Positions 1 to 7,610 of a stretch of DNA of 15,120 nucleotides are shown in pieces (positions within the stretch are counted from its first letter, which is position 1; each line of letters begins with the position of its first letter). The DNA is from Clostridiales bacterium (GTDB lineage Bacteria > Bacillota > Clostridia > Oscillospirales > Acutalibacteraceae): contig JAAYKB010000100.1 of NCBI GenBank assembly GCA_012522615.1, positions 1 to 15,120 on the forward strand, written 5' to 3'. The position numbers and the translations under genes are program-made. The notes under the pieces are model-generated. The model worked only from the letters and a program-made list of their open reading frames with translations, had not been told where the DNA came from and searched no databases.

Positions 1-992
1 TATTTCTCCGCCATCTTGGTTACATCCTGCCGGATGGCTTCACGCAGGTCGGCGGGCGACAGAACCTCAACCAGCCGGCCGTATTGTATCGCCCACATCT
101 GGATGCCTCTATCCGAACCGGTTACCCGAACCTGTATATATCCGTCGTCCTCTTTTGATAAAATCGTTATGTCCTTGCCGAACCAGTCGATAATGTCCCC
201 GATGCGTTCTTCTTTCAGTCTGACTACGGCGGATACCTTTTTGCCGTCATACATGTTCAAAGCGTATTTGATATATTCCGCAATATCGAGTAAACCTTTC
301 TTGTGCGGCAGGCTTTCAAAAGGAACGGCCCTTGTATCCAGCACCTCAACATCGGTTATCAAATCAATTCTGAAATTGGTTACACCGTCATGCTTTTCAT
401 AGTTTCCGATAAGATAATAACGGCCGTTGCAGCATGCAATCTGATAGGGGTCGACCTCATATTTGTAATCGTGGCGCGGATGCAGCTTCATGTCCAATTC
501 ATAGCGATTGTAAGTAAACCTGACCTTGCGCTTGGCGGCGATTGCCTCGTCGAGCTTATCGATATTTAAAAACACATGGGGATTGTCGGTATGTATCCAC
601 CTGTCGACTTGCAATACATGAGGGATGCGCTTGCCCAAGTAAACCGTGGCCAGATTCAATAGTTTTTCTATAAGATCCCGCGCATAGCTTCCGCTGATAT
701 ATCGCGAAGCAAGTACGCTGTCAATCAGCATTCGAACCTCCGAATCGTCAAACAACGGCTCACGAAGATAGTATCCCTCGTTATTCTCGTCATAGGTTGC
801 AATATCGATTCCCGCATCAATAAGGGCGTTAATATTACGGCCTATGGATTTACGGTCGCAGGACATCCCGTAAACGTCGCGAATCAAAGCGGCTATTTTT
901 CTCTGGGAAAGCTTATGGTCTGCATTTGAATGTTGCCTGAGTATCTCATAAATATAATATATTAAAATCTTTTTGGAACCTGTGTTATCCAT
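1..992 (-). CDS. WYL-domain helix-turn-helix transcriptional regulator (3' end cut by window edge)
   Basis: I translated this reading frame directly from the minus strand; 330 codons are visible without a stop and the C-terminus lies outside the window. Residues about 1-75 form a winged-helix DNA-binding region of the DeoR/YafY type (KLSQRKIAALI, then DRKSIGRNINALIDAGIDI). Residues about 140-220 form a WYL domain, with YYLIG at 192-196 standing in for the namesake W-Y-L motif, followed by NFRIDLITDVEVLD. The remainder (about 250-330) matches the WCX C-terminal extension. WYL proteins sense ligands (often nucleic acids or nucleotides) and regulate transcription, and are frequent near defence and DNA-repair genes; no target is visible here. 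The ATG is chosen because AAGGA lies 9 nt upstream. It has its own promoter-like sequence and is separated from the next upstream gene by terminators. Confidence 0.88.
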   Translation of the reverse strand, partial: MDNTGSKKILIYYIYEILRQHSNADHKLSQRKIAALIRDVYGMSCDRKSIGRNINALIDAGIDIATYDENNEGYYLREPLFDDSEVRMLIDSVLASRYISGSYARDLIEKLLNLATVYLGKRIPHVLQVDRWIHTDNPHVFLNIDKLDEAIAAKRKVRFTYNRYELDMKLHPRHDYKYEVDPYQIACCNGRYYLIGNYEKHDGVTNFRIDLITDVEVLDTRAVPFESLPHKKGLLDIAEYIKYALNMYDGKKVSAVVRLKEERIGDIIDWFGKDITILSKEDDGYIQVRVTGSDRGIQMWAIQYGRLVEVLSPADLREAIRQDVTKMAEK

Positions 993-1012
993 TTTATCAC
1001 ATCCTTGACCAT

Positions 1013-1041
1013 ATTATAACATATTACGATATATTTCTTAA
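1013..1041 (-). promoter_or_regulatory. Predicted sigma-A promoter of the WYL regulator
   Basis: On the minus strand TTAAGA (1036-1041) and a perfect TATAAT (1013-1018) are separated by 17 nt, and the start codon follows about 20 nt downstream. The -35 box matches only 4 of 6 consensus bases. A small inverted repeat (TGGGC/GCCCA, 1101-1117, 7-nt loop) lies about 60 nt further upstream and could be a regulator site, but nothing more supports that. Confidence 0.5.
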
Positions 1042-1164
1042 CACTATTTTACTTAATTGGTTATCCTGCTGTCTTGCTTGAATAAGATACCATATTGTGA
1101 TGGGCACTTTTCGCCCAGCTAAAAAATAATTTATACGAATTTTAAAATAAGTTTTGACCGCGAC

Positions 1165-1194
1165 AAAAAATGAGACGGCTTAATCGCCGCCTCA
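1165..1194 (-). terminator. Rho-independent terminator, minus strand
   Basis: On the minus strand TGAGGCGGC and GCCGTCTCA (1171-1194) form a 9-bp stem, counting one G-U pair, with a 6-nt loop. A run of six T residues follows directly (1165-1170). On the plus strand the same stem has an A/C mismatch and no T-run, so it works in the minus direction. It blocks read-through from the zinc-ribbon gene into the WYL gene. Confidence 0.7.
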
Positions 1195-1286
1195 TCACAT
1201 GCAGTTTAATTTTATGGGTTTACCCCGACTGTTGACATAGAGCCTATCAAAAGGAGTTTTCTTATGGAACGCTAAAGCTCTACCCG

Positions 1287-1311
1287 AACCCCCGACACAG
1301 TCGGGGGTTTT
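1287..1311. terminator. GC-rich hairpin, probable terminator
   Basis: A perfect 10-bp stem (AACCCCCGAC with GTCGGGGGTT) with a 3-nt loop spans 1287-1309. Four T residues follow on the plus strand and only two on the minus strand, so it looks better as a plus-strand terminator. No gene ends just before it on the plus strand. Confidence 0.5.
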
Positions 1312-1320
1312 CCCATACAC

Positions 1321-1353
1321 AAAACCCCCCGGCTTTTTGGCCGGGGGGTTTTT
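1321..1353. terminator. Bidirectional rho-independent terminator after the zinc-ribbon gene
   Basis: A perfect 13-bp stem (AAAACCCCCCGGC with GCCGGGGGGTTTT) closes a 6-nt loop. T-runs flank it on both strands. It begins 9 nt past the stop codon of the minus-strand zinc-ribbon gene and is its most likely terminator. Confidence 0.8.
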
Positions 1354-1361
1354 GAAAACAA

Positions 1362-1640
1362 TTAGTTTTCTTCTCTCATTGAAGCAAAGCATTCGCTGCA
1401 GTACACCGGGCGATCCTCGCGGGGCTTGAAAGGAACCTTTGCTTCCTTTCCGCAGTTCGCGCACACGGCTGTATGCATCTCGCGATCGGCTTTTGCGGCG
1501 GCTTTACGCGCATCACGGCAGCCCTTGCAGCGCTGGGGCTCGTTTACAAAGCCTTTCTCCGCATAGAACTCCTGCTCACCGGCGGTGAAAATAAATTCGG
1601 CGCCGCACTCCTTGCAAATGAGAGTCTTGTCTTCGTACAT
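1362..1640 (-). CDS. Small double zinc-ribbon protein
   Basis: This is a 92-residue protein with four CxxC knuckles: C9/C12, C38/C41, C60/C63 and C81/C84. The first pair forms the probable zinc-binding domain common in small Firmicutes proteins (CKECGAEF...RCKGCR). The second pair, with spacer VPFKPREDRPVYC, is the CxxC-x17-CxxC zinc-ribbon found at the end of many cold-shock-like or DEAD-box-associated proteins. The function is unknown; binding to nucleic acid or protein is a guess from zinc-ribbon behaviour. The ATG follows GAGGT by 6 nt. It lies 180 nt downstream of the sigma-factor gene on the same strand. No convincing own promoter was found in that gap, so it could be co-transcribed. 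Confidence 0.85.
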   Translation of the reverse strand: MYEDKTLICKECGAEFIFTAGEQEFYAEKGFVNEPQRCKGCRDARKAAAKADREMHTAVCANCGKEAKVPFKPREDRPVYCSECFASMREEN

Positions 1641-1820
1641 GATTTTACCTCGCTTAAATAAAATAGATTTTGCCCTGCGACGGATTCAGACCGACACCTT
1701 TGAAAAACAACGCTCTTCTTAAGCTACCCGGGCATATCAAAACAGTATTATGCCGATAAAATATAAACAGAACTGATAAAAAACCAGCACAAACTGTCCC
1801 TAACAAATAACACGCGATAC

Positions 1821-2426
1821 TCAGCTACCGGGAAAGGGTACGGTGACCAGTTTCCGTCGTACGCGCTGCAGCGAATTGTCCACTGCTTTAACACTGATTC
1901 CAAGATGGCTTGAAATCTCCTCATAGGCATAAGCCGCGAGGTACATCATGAGAACCTGATATTCTCTTTTGGAAAGCAATCCGCGCAGCCATTCCTGCAG
2001 CCGTGAGGCTTCCTCCTTTTGCAGGACAAGCTGGGCGGGATCATCTGCACAATCCTGCATCGGCAGGTGGCTTTCCTCCCCGTTGTCGATACTGACAATC
2101 TCCGACTGCGGAATCTGCCGCGCCAGACCGGAGCCCCTCACGGCAGAAATAATCCGGTTACGTATACATGCGGATGCATATGTACGAAATGAAGCCGCGC
2201 CGGAATCATATGTGCGGACGGCCGCCAAAAGACCGACAAGAGCCTCCTGGGCAAGATCCTCGTCCTCAACACCGGCATTCCGAAAGGATGATACCTGATA
2301 TTTCACTATGGATGCGCATCGATGAACAAGCAGCGAAAACGCATGCTCACAGCCATCGCGCGCAAGCCGAACCAACTCTTGGTCGCTCATTGTCTCCGTG
2401 ATTGTCTGGTGTCTTGAAAACGCCAC
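1821..2426 (-). CDS. Sigma-70 family RNA polymerase sigma factor, SigH (Spo0H)-like
   Basis: This protein directs RNA polymerase to alternative promoters. Region 2 is clear (EDEDLAQEALVGLLAAVRTY, then FRTYASACIRNRIISAVR), as is region 4 (LSKREYQVLMMYL, then YEEISSHLGISVKAVDNSLQRVRRKL). The SIDN...ESHL...DDPAQLVLQKEE linker and the VDNSLQRVRRKL end closely follow the layout of Bacillus SigH, the transition-state sigma factor that starts sporulation. The frame is open further upstream from a TTG at 2468, but I place the start at GTG 2426 (201 residues) because GAGGTG lies about 6 nt before it. An ATG at residue 14 of this version is an alternative. No anti-sigma factor gene is adjacent. It could be SigH itself or a paralogue; the germination genes nearby fit a spore former. 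Confidence 0.85.
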   Translation of the reverse strand: MAFSRHQTITETMSDQELVRLARDGCEHAFSLLVHRCASIVKYQVSSFRNAGVEDEDLAQEALVGLLAAVRTYDSGAASFRTYASACIRNRIISAVRGSGLARQIPQSEIVSIDNGEESHLPMQDCADDPAQLVLQKEEASRLQEWLRGLLSKREYQVLMMYLAAYAYEEISSHLGISVKAVDNSLQRVRRKLVTVPFPGS

Positions 2427-2476
2427 ACAAATCACCTCAACACAATAAGTCATAATTTCTTTTAACAACGTGACTA

Positions 2477-2505
2477 ATTGTATACGATTTCCATATGCTT
2501 GTCAA
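2477..2505 (-). promoter_or_regulatory. Sigma-A-type promoter of the SigH-like gene
   Basis: A perfect TTGACA (2500-2505) and TACAAT (2477-2482) are 17 nt apart on the minus strand, giving a leader of roughly 45 nt before GTG 2426. This is one of the best promoter matches in the window. Confidence 0.75.
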
Positions 2506-2584
2506 GTATTATTTCAAAATTGATTATTCAAATTGTTGAAAAACTTTCCGAAGACTCTAAGATTTTTCTGTCTTTCTCATAAAT

Positions 2585-2600
2585 CGACAAAATTTTGTCG
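2585..2600. repeat. 16-bp perfect palindrome between nfnB and the sigma-factor promoter
   Basis: CGACAAAATTTTGTCG reads the same on both strands with no loop. It lies about 80 nt upstream of the -35 box of the sigma gene and about 30 nt past the stop of nfnB. The lack of a loop and T-run makes it a poor terminator; a dimeric regulator site is more likely. Each arm contains TGTCG, which resembles part of the Spo0A box (TGTCGAA), but the match is incomplete. Confidence 0.5.
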
Positions 2601-2631
2601 TCCTCGCAAAATCAATCCTCAACGGCATAAT

Positions 2632-4023
2632 CTATTTTGACCGTATATATTCGTCGATTGCGCGGGCAGCCTGTTTACCGGCCCCCATCGCAAGAATCAC
2701 GGTCGCCGCCCCCGTTACGATGTCGCCTCCGGCATATATCCCCTCGCGCGACGTCCTCATTGTCTCCTCGTCGACTACAAGACAGCCCTTGCGGTTGGCG
2801 TCAAGGCCGGGCGTGGTCATGCGGATAAGCGGGTTGGGCGAATTTCCGATAGCGGCTATCACCATGTCCGCTTCAATCATATGGTTGCTTCCCTCGACCT
2901 CAATCGGACGGCGGCGCCCCGACGCGTCGGGCTCGCCGAGCTCCATATTAACGCATTCGAGAGCCTTCACCTTCCCCTCCTCGTCCCCGTGCAGGGCCAC
3001 GGGTGCGGTCAGGAACCGGAACTCAACCCCCTCCTCCTTGGCATGGTGAATCTCCTCAAGGCGGGCGGGCATCTCGCTTTCACCGCGCCGGTAGACAATA
3101 TAAACCGACTCGGCGCCCAGCCTTTTGGCACAGCGGGCGGCGTCCATCGCAACATTGCCTCCGCCCACGACGGCCACCTTATTTGCCCTGTATATCGGGG
3201 TGTCGTATTCATCCTTATACGCCTTCATCAGGTTGATTCGGGTCAGGAACTCGTTCGCCGACATAACCCCGATAAGCCCCTCGCCCGGAATACCGAGAAA
3301 ACTCGGAAGGCCGGCTCCGCTGCCCACAAAGACAGCTTCATAGCCCTCCTCGAAAAGCTCGTCAACCGACAGAATCTTGCCGATAACCATATTTGTCTTT
3401 ATCTTCACGCCGAGCTCGCGCAGACTGTCTATCTCACGCTGAACTATGGACTTGGGCAGACGGAATTCGGGAATTCCATAGACCAAAACGCCGCCCGGCG
3501 TATGAAACGCCTCATAAATCGTGACGTCATAGCCCAGCTTGGCAAGATCCCCCGCGCAGGTCAAGCCCGCGGGCCCCGAACCGACTATGGCGACGCGATG
3601 CCCGTTTGGCTCGGGAGGCGTAATCTTCTCCTGCCCGTGTTCCATATGATAATCGGCCGCAAAGCGTTCAAGCCTGCCTATGGCAACAGGTTCGCCCTTG
3701 ATGCCCCGAACGCATTTGGCTTCACACTGCGATTCCTGCGGACACACCCGCCCGCACACCGCGGGCAGCGAGTTGGTCTGGCGTATGGTTTTATACGCAT
3801 CCTCAAAGCTGCCCTCGGTAATCTGCTTTATAAAATCCGGAATCTGTACGTTGACCGGACAGCCGTCGACACATGGGCGGTGCTTGCAGTTAAGGCATCG
3901 CGTAGCTTCATTGACCGCCATTTCCTCGGTATATCCGGTCGCCACCTCATCAAAATTCGAAACCCGAACAGCCGGGTCCTGCTCCGGCATCGGAGTCTTT
4001 TCGGTCTGTTTATTATATGCCAT
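2632..4023 (-). CDS. nfnB: NfnB-type subunit: NADP(H)- and FAD-binding iron-sulfur oxidoreductase (GltD/GltA-like)
   Basis: With nfnA this probably forms the cytoplasmic electron-bifurcating NADH-dependent ferredoxin:NADP+ oxidoreductase, which couples NADPH to NADH plus reduced ferredoxin in anaerobes. Eight cysteines for two [4Fe-4S] clusters are at C43, C46, C51, C55 and C90, C94, C100, C104. An FAD-binding GSGPAG is at 148-153 and an NADPH-binding GGGN at about 287-290 followed by YIVYRRGESEMPAR. The C-terminal GIYAGGDIVTGAATVILAMG is the typical second FAD contact. Genes of this type are often annotated as glutamate synthase small subunit, but no glutamate synthase large subunit is present. 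The ATG at 4023 is preferred because AAAGG lies 10 nt upstream; an in-frame TTG three codons earlier would sit on the ribosome site. It starts 5 nt after the nfnA stop. Confidence 0.92.
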   Translation of the reverse strand: MAYNKQTEKTPMPEQDPAVRVSNFDEVATGYTEEMAVNEATRCLNCKHRPCVDGCPVNVQIPDFIKQITEGSFEDAYKTIRQTNSLPAVCGRVCPQESQCEAKCVRGIKGEPVAIGRLERFAADYHMEHGQEKITPPEPNGHRVAIVGSGPAGLTCAGDLAKLGYDVTIYEAFHTPGGVLVYGIPEFRLPKSIVQREIDSLRELGVKIKTNMVIGKILSVDELFEEGYEAVFVGSGAGLPSFLGIPGEGLIGVMSANEFLTRINLMKAYKDEYDTPIYRANKVAVVGGGNVAMDAARCAKRLGAESVYIVYRRGESEMPARLEEIHHAKEEGVEFRFLTAPVALHGDEEGKVKALECVNMELGEPDASGRRRPIEVEGSNHMIEADMVIAAIGNSPNPLIRMTTPGLDANRKGCLVVDEETMRTSREGIYAGGDIVTGAATVILAMGAGKQAARAIDEYIRSK

Positions 4024-4028
4024 ATGTA

Positions 4029-4862
4029 TCAAGCCTTTCTCTGGAATTGGCGCATCAGGCGGCAGTCATGCTCCTCACGCTTGTATTGTGTCAGCCGTTT
4101 CATCGCTTCATCCCAGTCAATCTGATGCGCGTCAAACTCGGGTCCGTCCACACAGGCAAATTTGACCTCGCCGCCGACGGTCAGTCTGCATCCCCCGCAC
4201 ATTCCCGTGCCGTCAATCATAATGGGATTCATGCTTACGACGGTTTTAATGCCGTATTCCCTGGTCAGCTCGGCTACCGCCCGCATCATGGGCAGAGGGC
4301 CTATCGCAATGACGAGATCGTAATCCTCCCCCGCGTCGAGAAGCTCCTTTAGCTTGACGGTGACAAAGCCCTTGTTGCCGTTGGAGCCGTCGTCGGTCAT
4401 CACAAAAAGCCTGTCGCTGACCGCCCCCATCTCTTGCTCGAGCATTATTATATCCTTGTTCCTGAATCCTGCGATAATATCCACCTTGGCCCCGGCCCGG
4501 TGAAGCGCCGTTGCCTCGGGATATGCTATGGCGCAGCCCACGCCGCCTCCGACCACCGCCGCCTTGCGGTAGCCCTCGACCTCGGTCGCCCTGCCGAGCG
4601 GCCCCACAAAATCGAGAATAAAATCCCCTTGGTTCAGACTGCCGAGCAGCCTTGTCGTACCGCCCACCTTTTGAAATATAATGGTGACCGTACCCTTTTC
4701 GGCGTCCGTCCCCGCAATCGTGAGGGGAACCCGCTCTCCGGTCTCGTTTACACGCAATATTATAAACTGACCCGCACGCGCCTTACGCGCAATCAGCGGC
4801 GCTTCAATATCCATCCATGTAACAGATGGGTTCAGCTCACGCTTTTTCACTATCTTAAACAT
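4029..4862 (-). CDS. nfnA: NfnA-type subunit: FAD/NAD-binding [2Fe-2S] ferredoxin-NADP reductase-like protein
   Basis: This is a 277-residue protein of the family often labelled sulfide/dihydroorotate dehydrogenase-like FAD/NAD-binding protein. It has an N-terminal FAD barrel (RVPLTIA at 44-50), a nucleotide-binding GGGVGC at 105-110, and a C-terminal [2Fe-2S] site with C222, C225 and C237. D217 is positioned to be the aspartate ligand known from the Thermotoga NfnA. It takes electrons from NADH and passes them to NfnB. A PyrK role is unlikely because no pyrD is adjacent; sulfide dehydrogenase (SudA) is the main alternative name. The ATG follows AAGGAG by 8 nt, and the stop is 5 nt before nfnB, so the two are one operon. 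Confidence 0.92.
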   Translation of the reverse strand: MFKIVKKRELNPSVTWMDIEAPLIARKARAGQFIILRVNETGERVPLTIAGTDAEKGTVTIIFQKVGGTTRLLGSLNQGDFILDFVGPLGRATEVEGYRKAAVVGGGVGCAIAYPEATALHRAGAKVDIIAGFRNKDIIMLEQEMGAVSDRLFVMTDDGSNGNKGFVTVKLKELLDAGEDYDLVIAIGPLPMMRAVAELTREYGIKTVVSMNPIMIDGTGMCGGCRLTVGGEVKFACVDGPEFDAHQIDWDEAMKRLTQYKREEHDCRLMRQFQRKA

Positions 4863-4885
4863 GCTTTCAGCTCCTTATCTCAAAA

Positions 4886-4914
4886 ATTCTAACATTAAGC
4901 CGGCAAAAAATCAA
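4886..4914 (-). promoter_or_regulatory. Predicted promoter of nfnAB
   Basis: TTGATT (4909-4914) and TAGAAT (4886-4891) are separated by 17 nt on the minus strand, about 23 nt before the nfnA start. It lies in the 66-nt gap after the germination operon and would let nfnAB be expressed in growing cells independently of the spore genes. Confidence 0.6.
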
Positions 4915-4928
4915 GAAAAACACAATGC

Positions 4929-6413
4929 TTATTGCTGCCAACTTGAACCCGCATTTTTTGATTTTGTCTGCCGCTTTTTTCTCCTGTTATCCTTCGTCCT
5001 CAGATACTTCATCCTAAGGGGCGACATGGCAGTGTTGTCTATAAATCCGCGTATAAAATCATATAGGTTGAACGGCGCAAACGGCGCCATGTACGGTACG
5101 CCGAAGCTGTTCAAAGAAACCAGAGCCGAAAGAATCAGGCAGAGGAAAAGGGTAAAGCCGTAAAAACCGAAAAAGCCGGTTATTATCAAAAGCATAAATT
5201 TCAGGATACGAAACGAGTTTGCCAGGGTATAATCCGCCGCCACAAAGGAGGTCAGCAGCGACACCGATGCGATAATCAGCATCAGCGGGCTGAACAGTCC
5301 TGCCGATATTGCGGCCTGCCCTATCACGATGGCGCCGACAATGCCGATTGCAGAGCCTATATGCCTTGGCACTCGGAGCAGAGATTCCCGTATAACCTCT
5401 ATCAGGAATTCCAGCAGAAAAGCCCCGACAACGGACGGAAACGGCACTCTTGAATTCATTTCCGCAAGAAGTATGGCATAATCGGCGGGCATTGCGTCCG
5501 TATGAAAGGATGTGAGCGCGACATAGACGCTTGACGCCGTAAGGGTGGTGAAGGCGGATATATAGCGGATAATCCTCATAAACAGCCCGAAAAACCGGTT
5601 TTCATATAAATCGTCGCAGGAATAGAAAAACTCAATAAATGCGGCGGGGGCGGATAGACCCAGCCCGCTCCCCTCGACAAGGGTAATCACCCTTCCGCTG
5701 AGCAATAATCTGCATGCCATATCCGAGCGCTCAACCAGCCCCATCTGGGGAAAAAGGTTGTTTCTATTATTAAGGAGCAGGGATTGAAGCTCTCCCGATT
5801 CTACAACCCCGTCAACATCAATCCTTTCGATACGTTTTTCCAGCTCACTTACAACCGTGTCGTTGGCGACGTCCTCGAGATATATAATCGCAATGCGCGT
5901 TTTTGTGCGCTTTCCCGCCTCGAGCATCTTGATACGAAGGTTTTTATCCTTGATTCTGTACCTTATAAGCGAAATGTTGGTATCGAGATTCTCAATAAAG
6001 GAGTCGCGCCCGGCCCGCAGGGCAAATTCAATCTCGGGCGTCGGTATTGTCCTGCGCTCAATCTTCTGCAGATTTACGGTAAGATAGGCGGTGTCGGTGG
6101 AAAACAGTATGACGGTCTGTCCCGACAGGATGCTGTCGACAATCTTTGCCGTGTTTTTCTTTATACTGCAATCCGCAGCATAAAGAAAACGGTTCATGGC
6201 GAGCTCCGCCGTCAGGCATATCTTGGGCGAGGCGCTTACAAGAGGTCTTATCACATTCTCGGACAACTGCTTGGTGTCGGTAAGCTGCTTTATATAAAGT
6301 ACGGCAAGCCTGCCGCCCTCATAGGGAATAGTGCGGCGGGTGATATTCAAATTCAGCTTTAATATCGAGTTAACCAGATGGTGGAATCTTTCCTGTTTAG
6401 TAGCCAACCTCAT
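4929..6413 (-). CDS. Spore germination protein, GerA family A subunit
   Basis: This 494-residue protein is the A subunit of a nutrient germinant receptor in the spore inner membrane. The N-terminal soluble half contains the family segment TPEIEFALRAGRDSFIENL, then NISLIRYRIKD (about 124-154), and GRVITLVEGSGLGLSAPAAF before the membrane part. The C-terminal half has several membrane helices, with the signature ESLLRVPRHIGSAIGIVGAI and then GLFSPLMLIIAS. The C-terminus ends in a basic tail (RRKKRQTKSK). Length is normal for the family. AAAGGCGGG lies just before the ATG, and the start is 27 nt after the gerC stop. The paralogue (gerKA, gerAA and so on) cannot be fixed, so no symbol is given. 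Confidence 0.93.
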   Translation of the reverse strand: MRLATKQERFHHLVNSILKLNLNITRRTIPYEGGRLAVLYIKQLTDTKQLSENVIRPLVSASPKICLTAELAMNRFLYAADCSIKKNTAKIVDSILSGQTVILFSTDTAYLTVNLQKIERRTIPTPEIEFALRAGRDSFIENLDTNISLIRYRIKDKNLRIKMLEAGKRTKTRIAIIYLEDVANDTVVSELEKRIERIDVDGVVESGELQSLLLNNRNNLFPQMGLVERSDMACRLLLSGRVITLVEGSGLGLSAPAAFIEFFYSCDDLYENRFFGLFMRIIRYISAFTTLTASSVYVALTSFHTDAMPADYAILLAEMNSRVPFPSVVGAFLLEFLIEVIRESLLRVPRHIGSAIGIVGAIVIGQAAISAGLFSPLMLIIASVSLLTSFVAADYTLANSFRILKFMLLIITGFFGFYGFTLFLCLILSALVSLNSFGVPYMAPFAPFNLYDFIRGFIDNTAMSPLRMKYLRTKDNRRKKRQTKSKNAGSSWQQ

Positions 6414-6440
6414 ACCCGCCTTTCAGCATATCAGGCAAAA

Positions 6441-7577
6441 CTATTCAATCTCATGCGTGCCGTAATCAAAAATCTCAAGCTCGTCAATCCTGATTTTTGT
6501 CTCGACTTCCAGTTTGGCTTTCGGGTAGGCCTCATACCATGAGAGCTCGCGGTACTGCCTGGGATACTTCATATAGAACGCGTTGTTAAAATCAAAATAA
6601 TCGCTTTTCATCTCTTTCTGCGAAGTTTCAAGAGCGCTTTTTATATCCCTTTCCAACGCCTTTTTCAGCTTTTCCGCAACCGGTTTTTTATCCTTTTCCG
6701 CCAACCTGCCGGAGTCGTTCCCATTGGAATACTCAATCTCGGCGTCAAAAACAAACCTTATCTTAATACTGACCTGACCGTTTTTATAATACGGCTCCAC
6801 CTTGCGTTTCTTAAGGGTTACGAGTATTGTATATTCAACCTCATCGGACGGAATCACATAGTTGATTTCAGGGCGTTTTGCATTTAAGAATATTATGCCG
6901 TTCCACTCGGCATTGGGAACAAAGCCGACAAGCTTGTTCCGGAGCACCACCGAAAAGCCGTCAATCTCAAACGCTTCCCCGTTAATGCGGATGTTGGGTA
7001 TGATAAACGAACTGTAGCTGCTGGTCATAATCTCTATATAGCGCCCCGTGGTGCGGCGCGTCAGTTGGTTTGCGGCGACAAGCTGCTCCAGAATCTGTTC
7101 GATATAGAATCCGACAGACTCTCTCTTTTTGAAAACCTCAAAAAGCTCCTCCGGCTTTTCGTTTGTGGTGACGAGGATTACCTTCTTGCGGTAATCGTTA
7201 TTGGAGCGCAGGCGGTTTAAATAGGTCGTGATATCCTCTTTTACAACATTCCGGGTCAATACAAGCGCCCTGACCGCGCTCAGATAAATCGGATATCTCA
7301 TCTGTCTGTTCAAGCCTTCCCTTGCTTCGGCAAGCGTCTTGCCCGAAGCCTTGACTATCACAAACTTCTCGGCTTGGGTGCTCTGTCCCTCGGTACCCCC
7401 GCTTGCCTCGGTATTCGCAACCTCGACATAAAAAACATATTCCCCGTCCTGTTTATCAAGCAGAACGGTTGTGAGTATGGACGCCTCATTGATATCATTC
7501 GCGTCCCAGCATCCCGATACAGACAGCATCAAAGCAAAAATTCCAACCATGTATATTGCCTTTTTAACCATAATCAT
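6441..7577 (-). CDS. Spore germination lipoprotein, Ger(x)C family
   Basis: This 378-residue protein is the C subunit of the germinant receptor, a lipoprotein on the outer face of the spore inner membrane. A signal peptide (KKAIYMVGIFALMLSV) ends in the lipobox VSGC with C23 as the lipidated residue, followed by WDANDINE, the usual mature start of this family. The rest is soluble and ends in the typical helical, charged C-terminal domain. Two ATGs two codons apart follow GGGAGAGG; either may be used. The gene begins 33 nt after the stop of the B subunit. Confidence 0.93.
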   Translation of the reverse strand: MIMVKKAIYMVGIFALMLSVSGCWDANDINEASILTTVLLDKQDGEYVFYVEVANTEASGGTEGQSTQAEKFVIVKASGKTLAEAREGLNRQMRYPIYLSAVRALVLTRNVVKEDITTYLNRLRSNNDYRKKVILVTTNEKPEELFEVFKKRESVGFYIEQILEQLVAANQLTRRTTGRYIEIMTSSYSSFIIPNIRINGEAFEIDGFSVVLRNKLVGFVPNAEWNGIIFLNAKRPEINYVIPSDEVEYTILVTLKKRKVEPYYKNGQVSIKIRFVFDAEIEYSNGNDSGRLAEKDKKPVAEKLKKALERDIKSALETSQKEMKSDYFDFNNAFYMKYPRQYRELSWYEAYPKAKLEVETKIRIDELEIFDYGTHEIE

Positions 7578-7610
7578 AAGCCTCTCCCGAAAACCGGTAA
7601 TCGTCTTGGC

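Noticed and set aside
1195..1464. An 89-codon minus-strand frame across the terminators and the end of the zinc-ribbon gene
   Set aside because: It overlaps a well-supported gene in another frame and translates through two terminator hairpins.
2632..4023. Annotation as glutamate synthase small subunit
   Set aside because: No large subunit is nearby and the adjacent gene is an NfnA-type subunit, so the NfnAB assignment is better supported.
2881..4125. A 414-codon plus-strand frame opposite nfnB
   Set aside because: It is the antisense shadow of the GC-rich nfnB/nfnA genes, without a ribosome site or recognisable domain.
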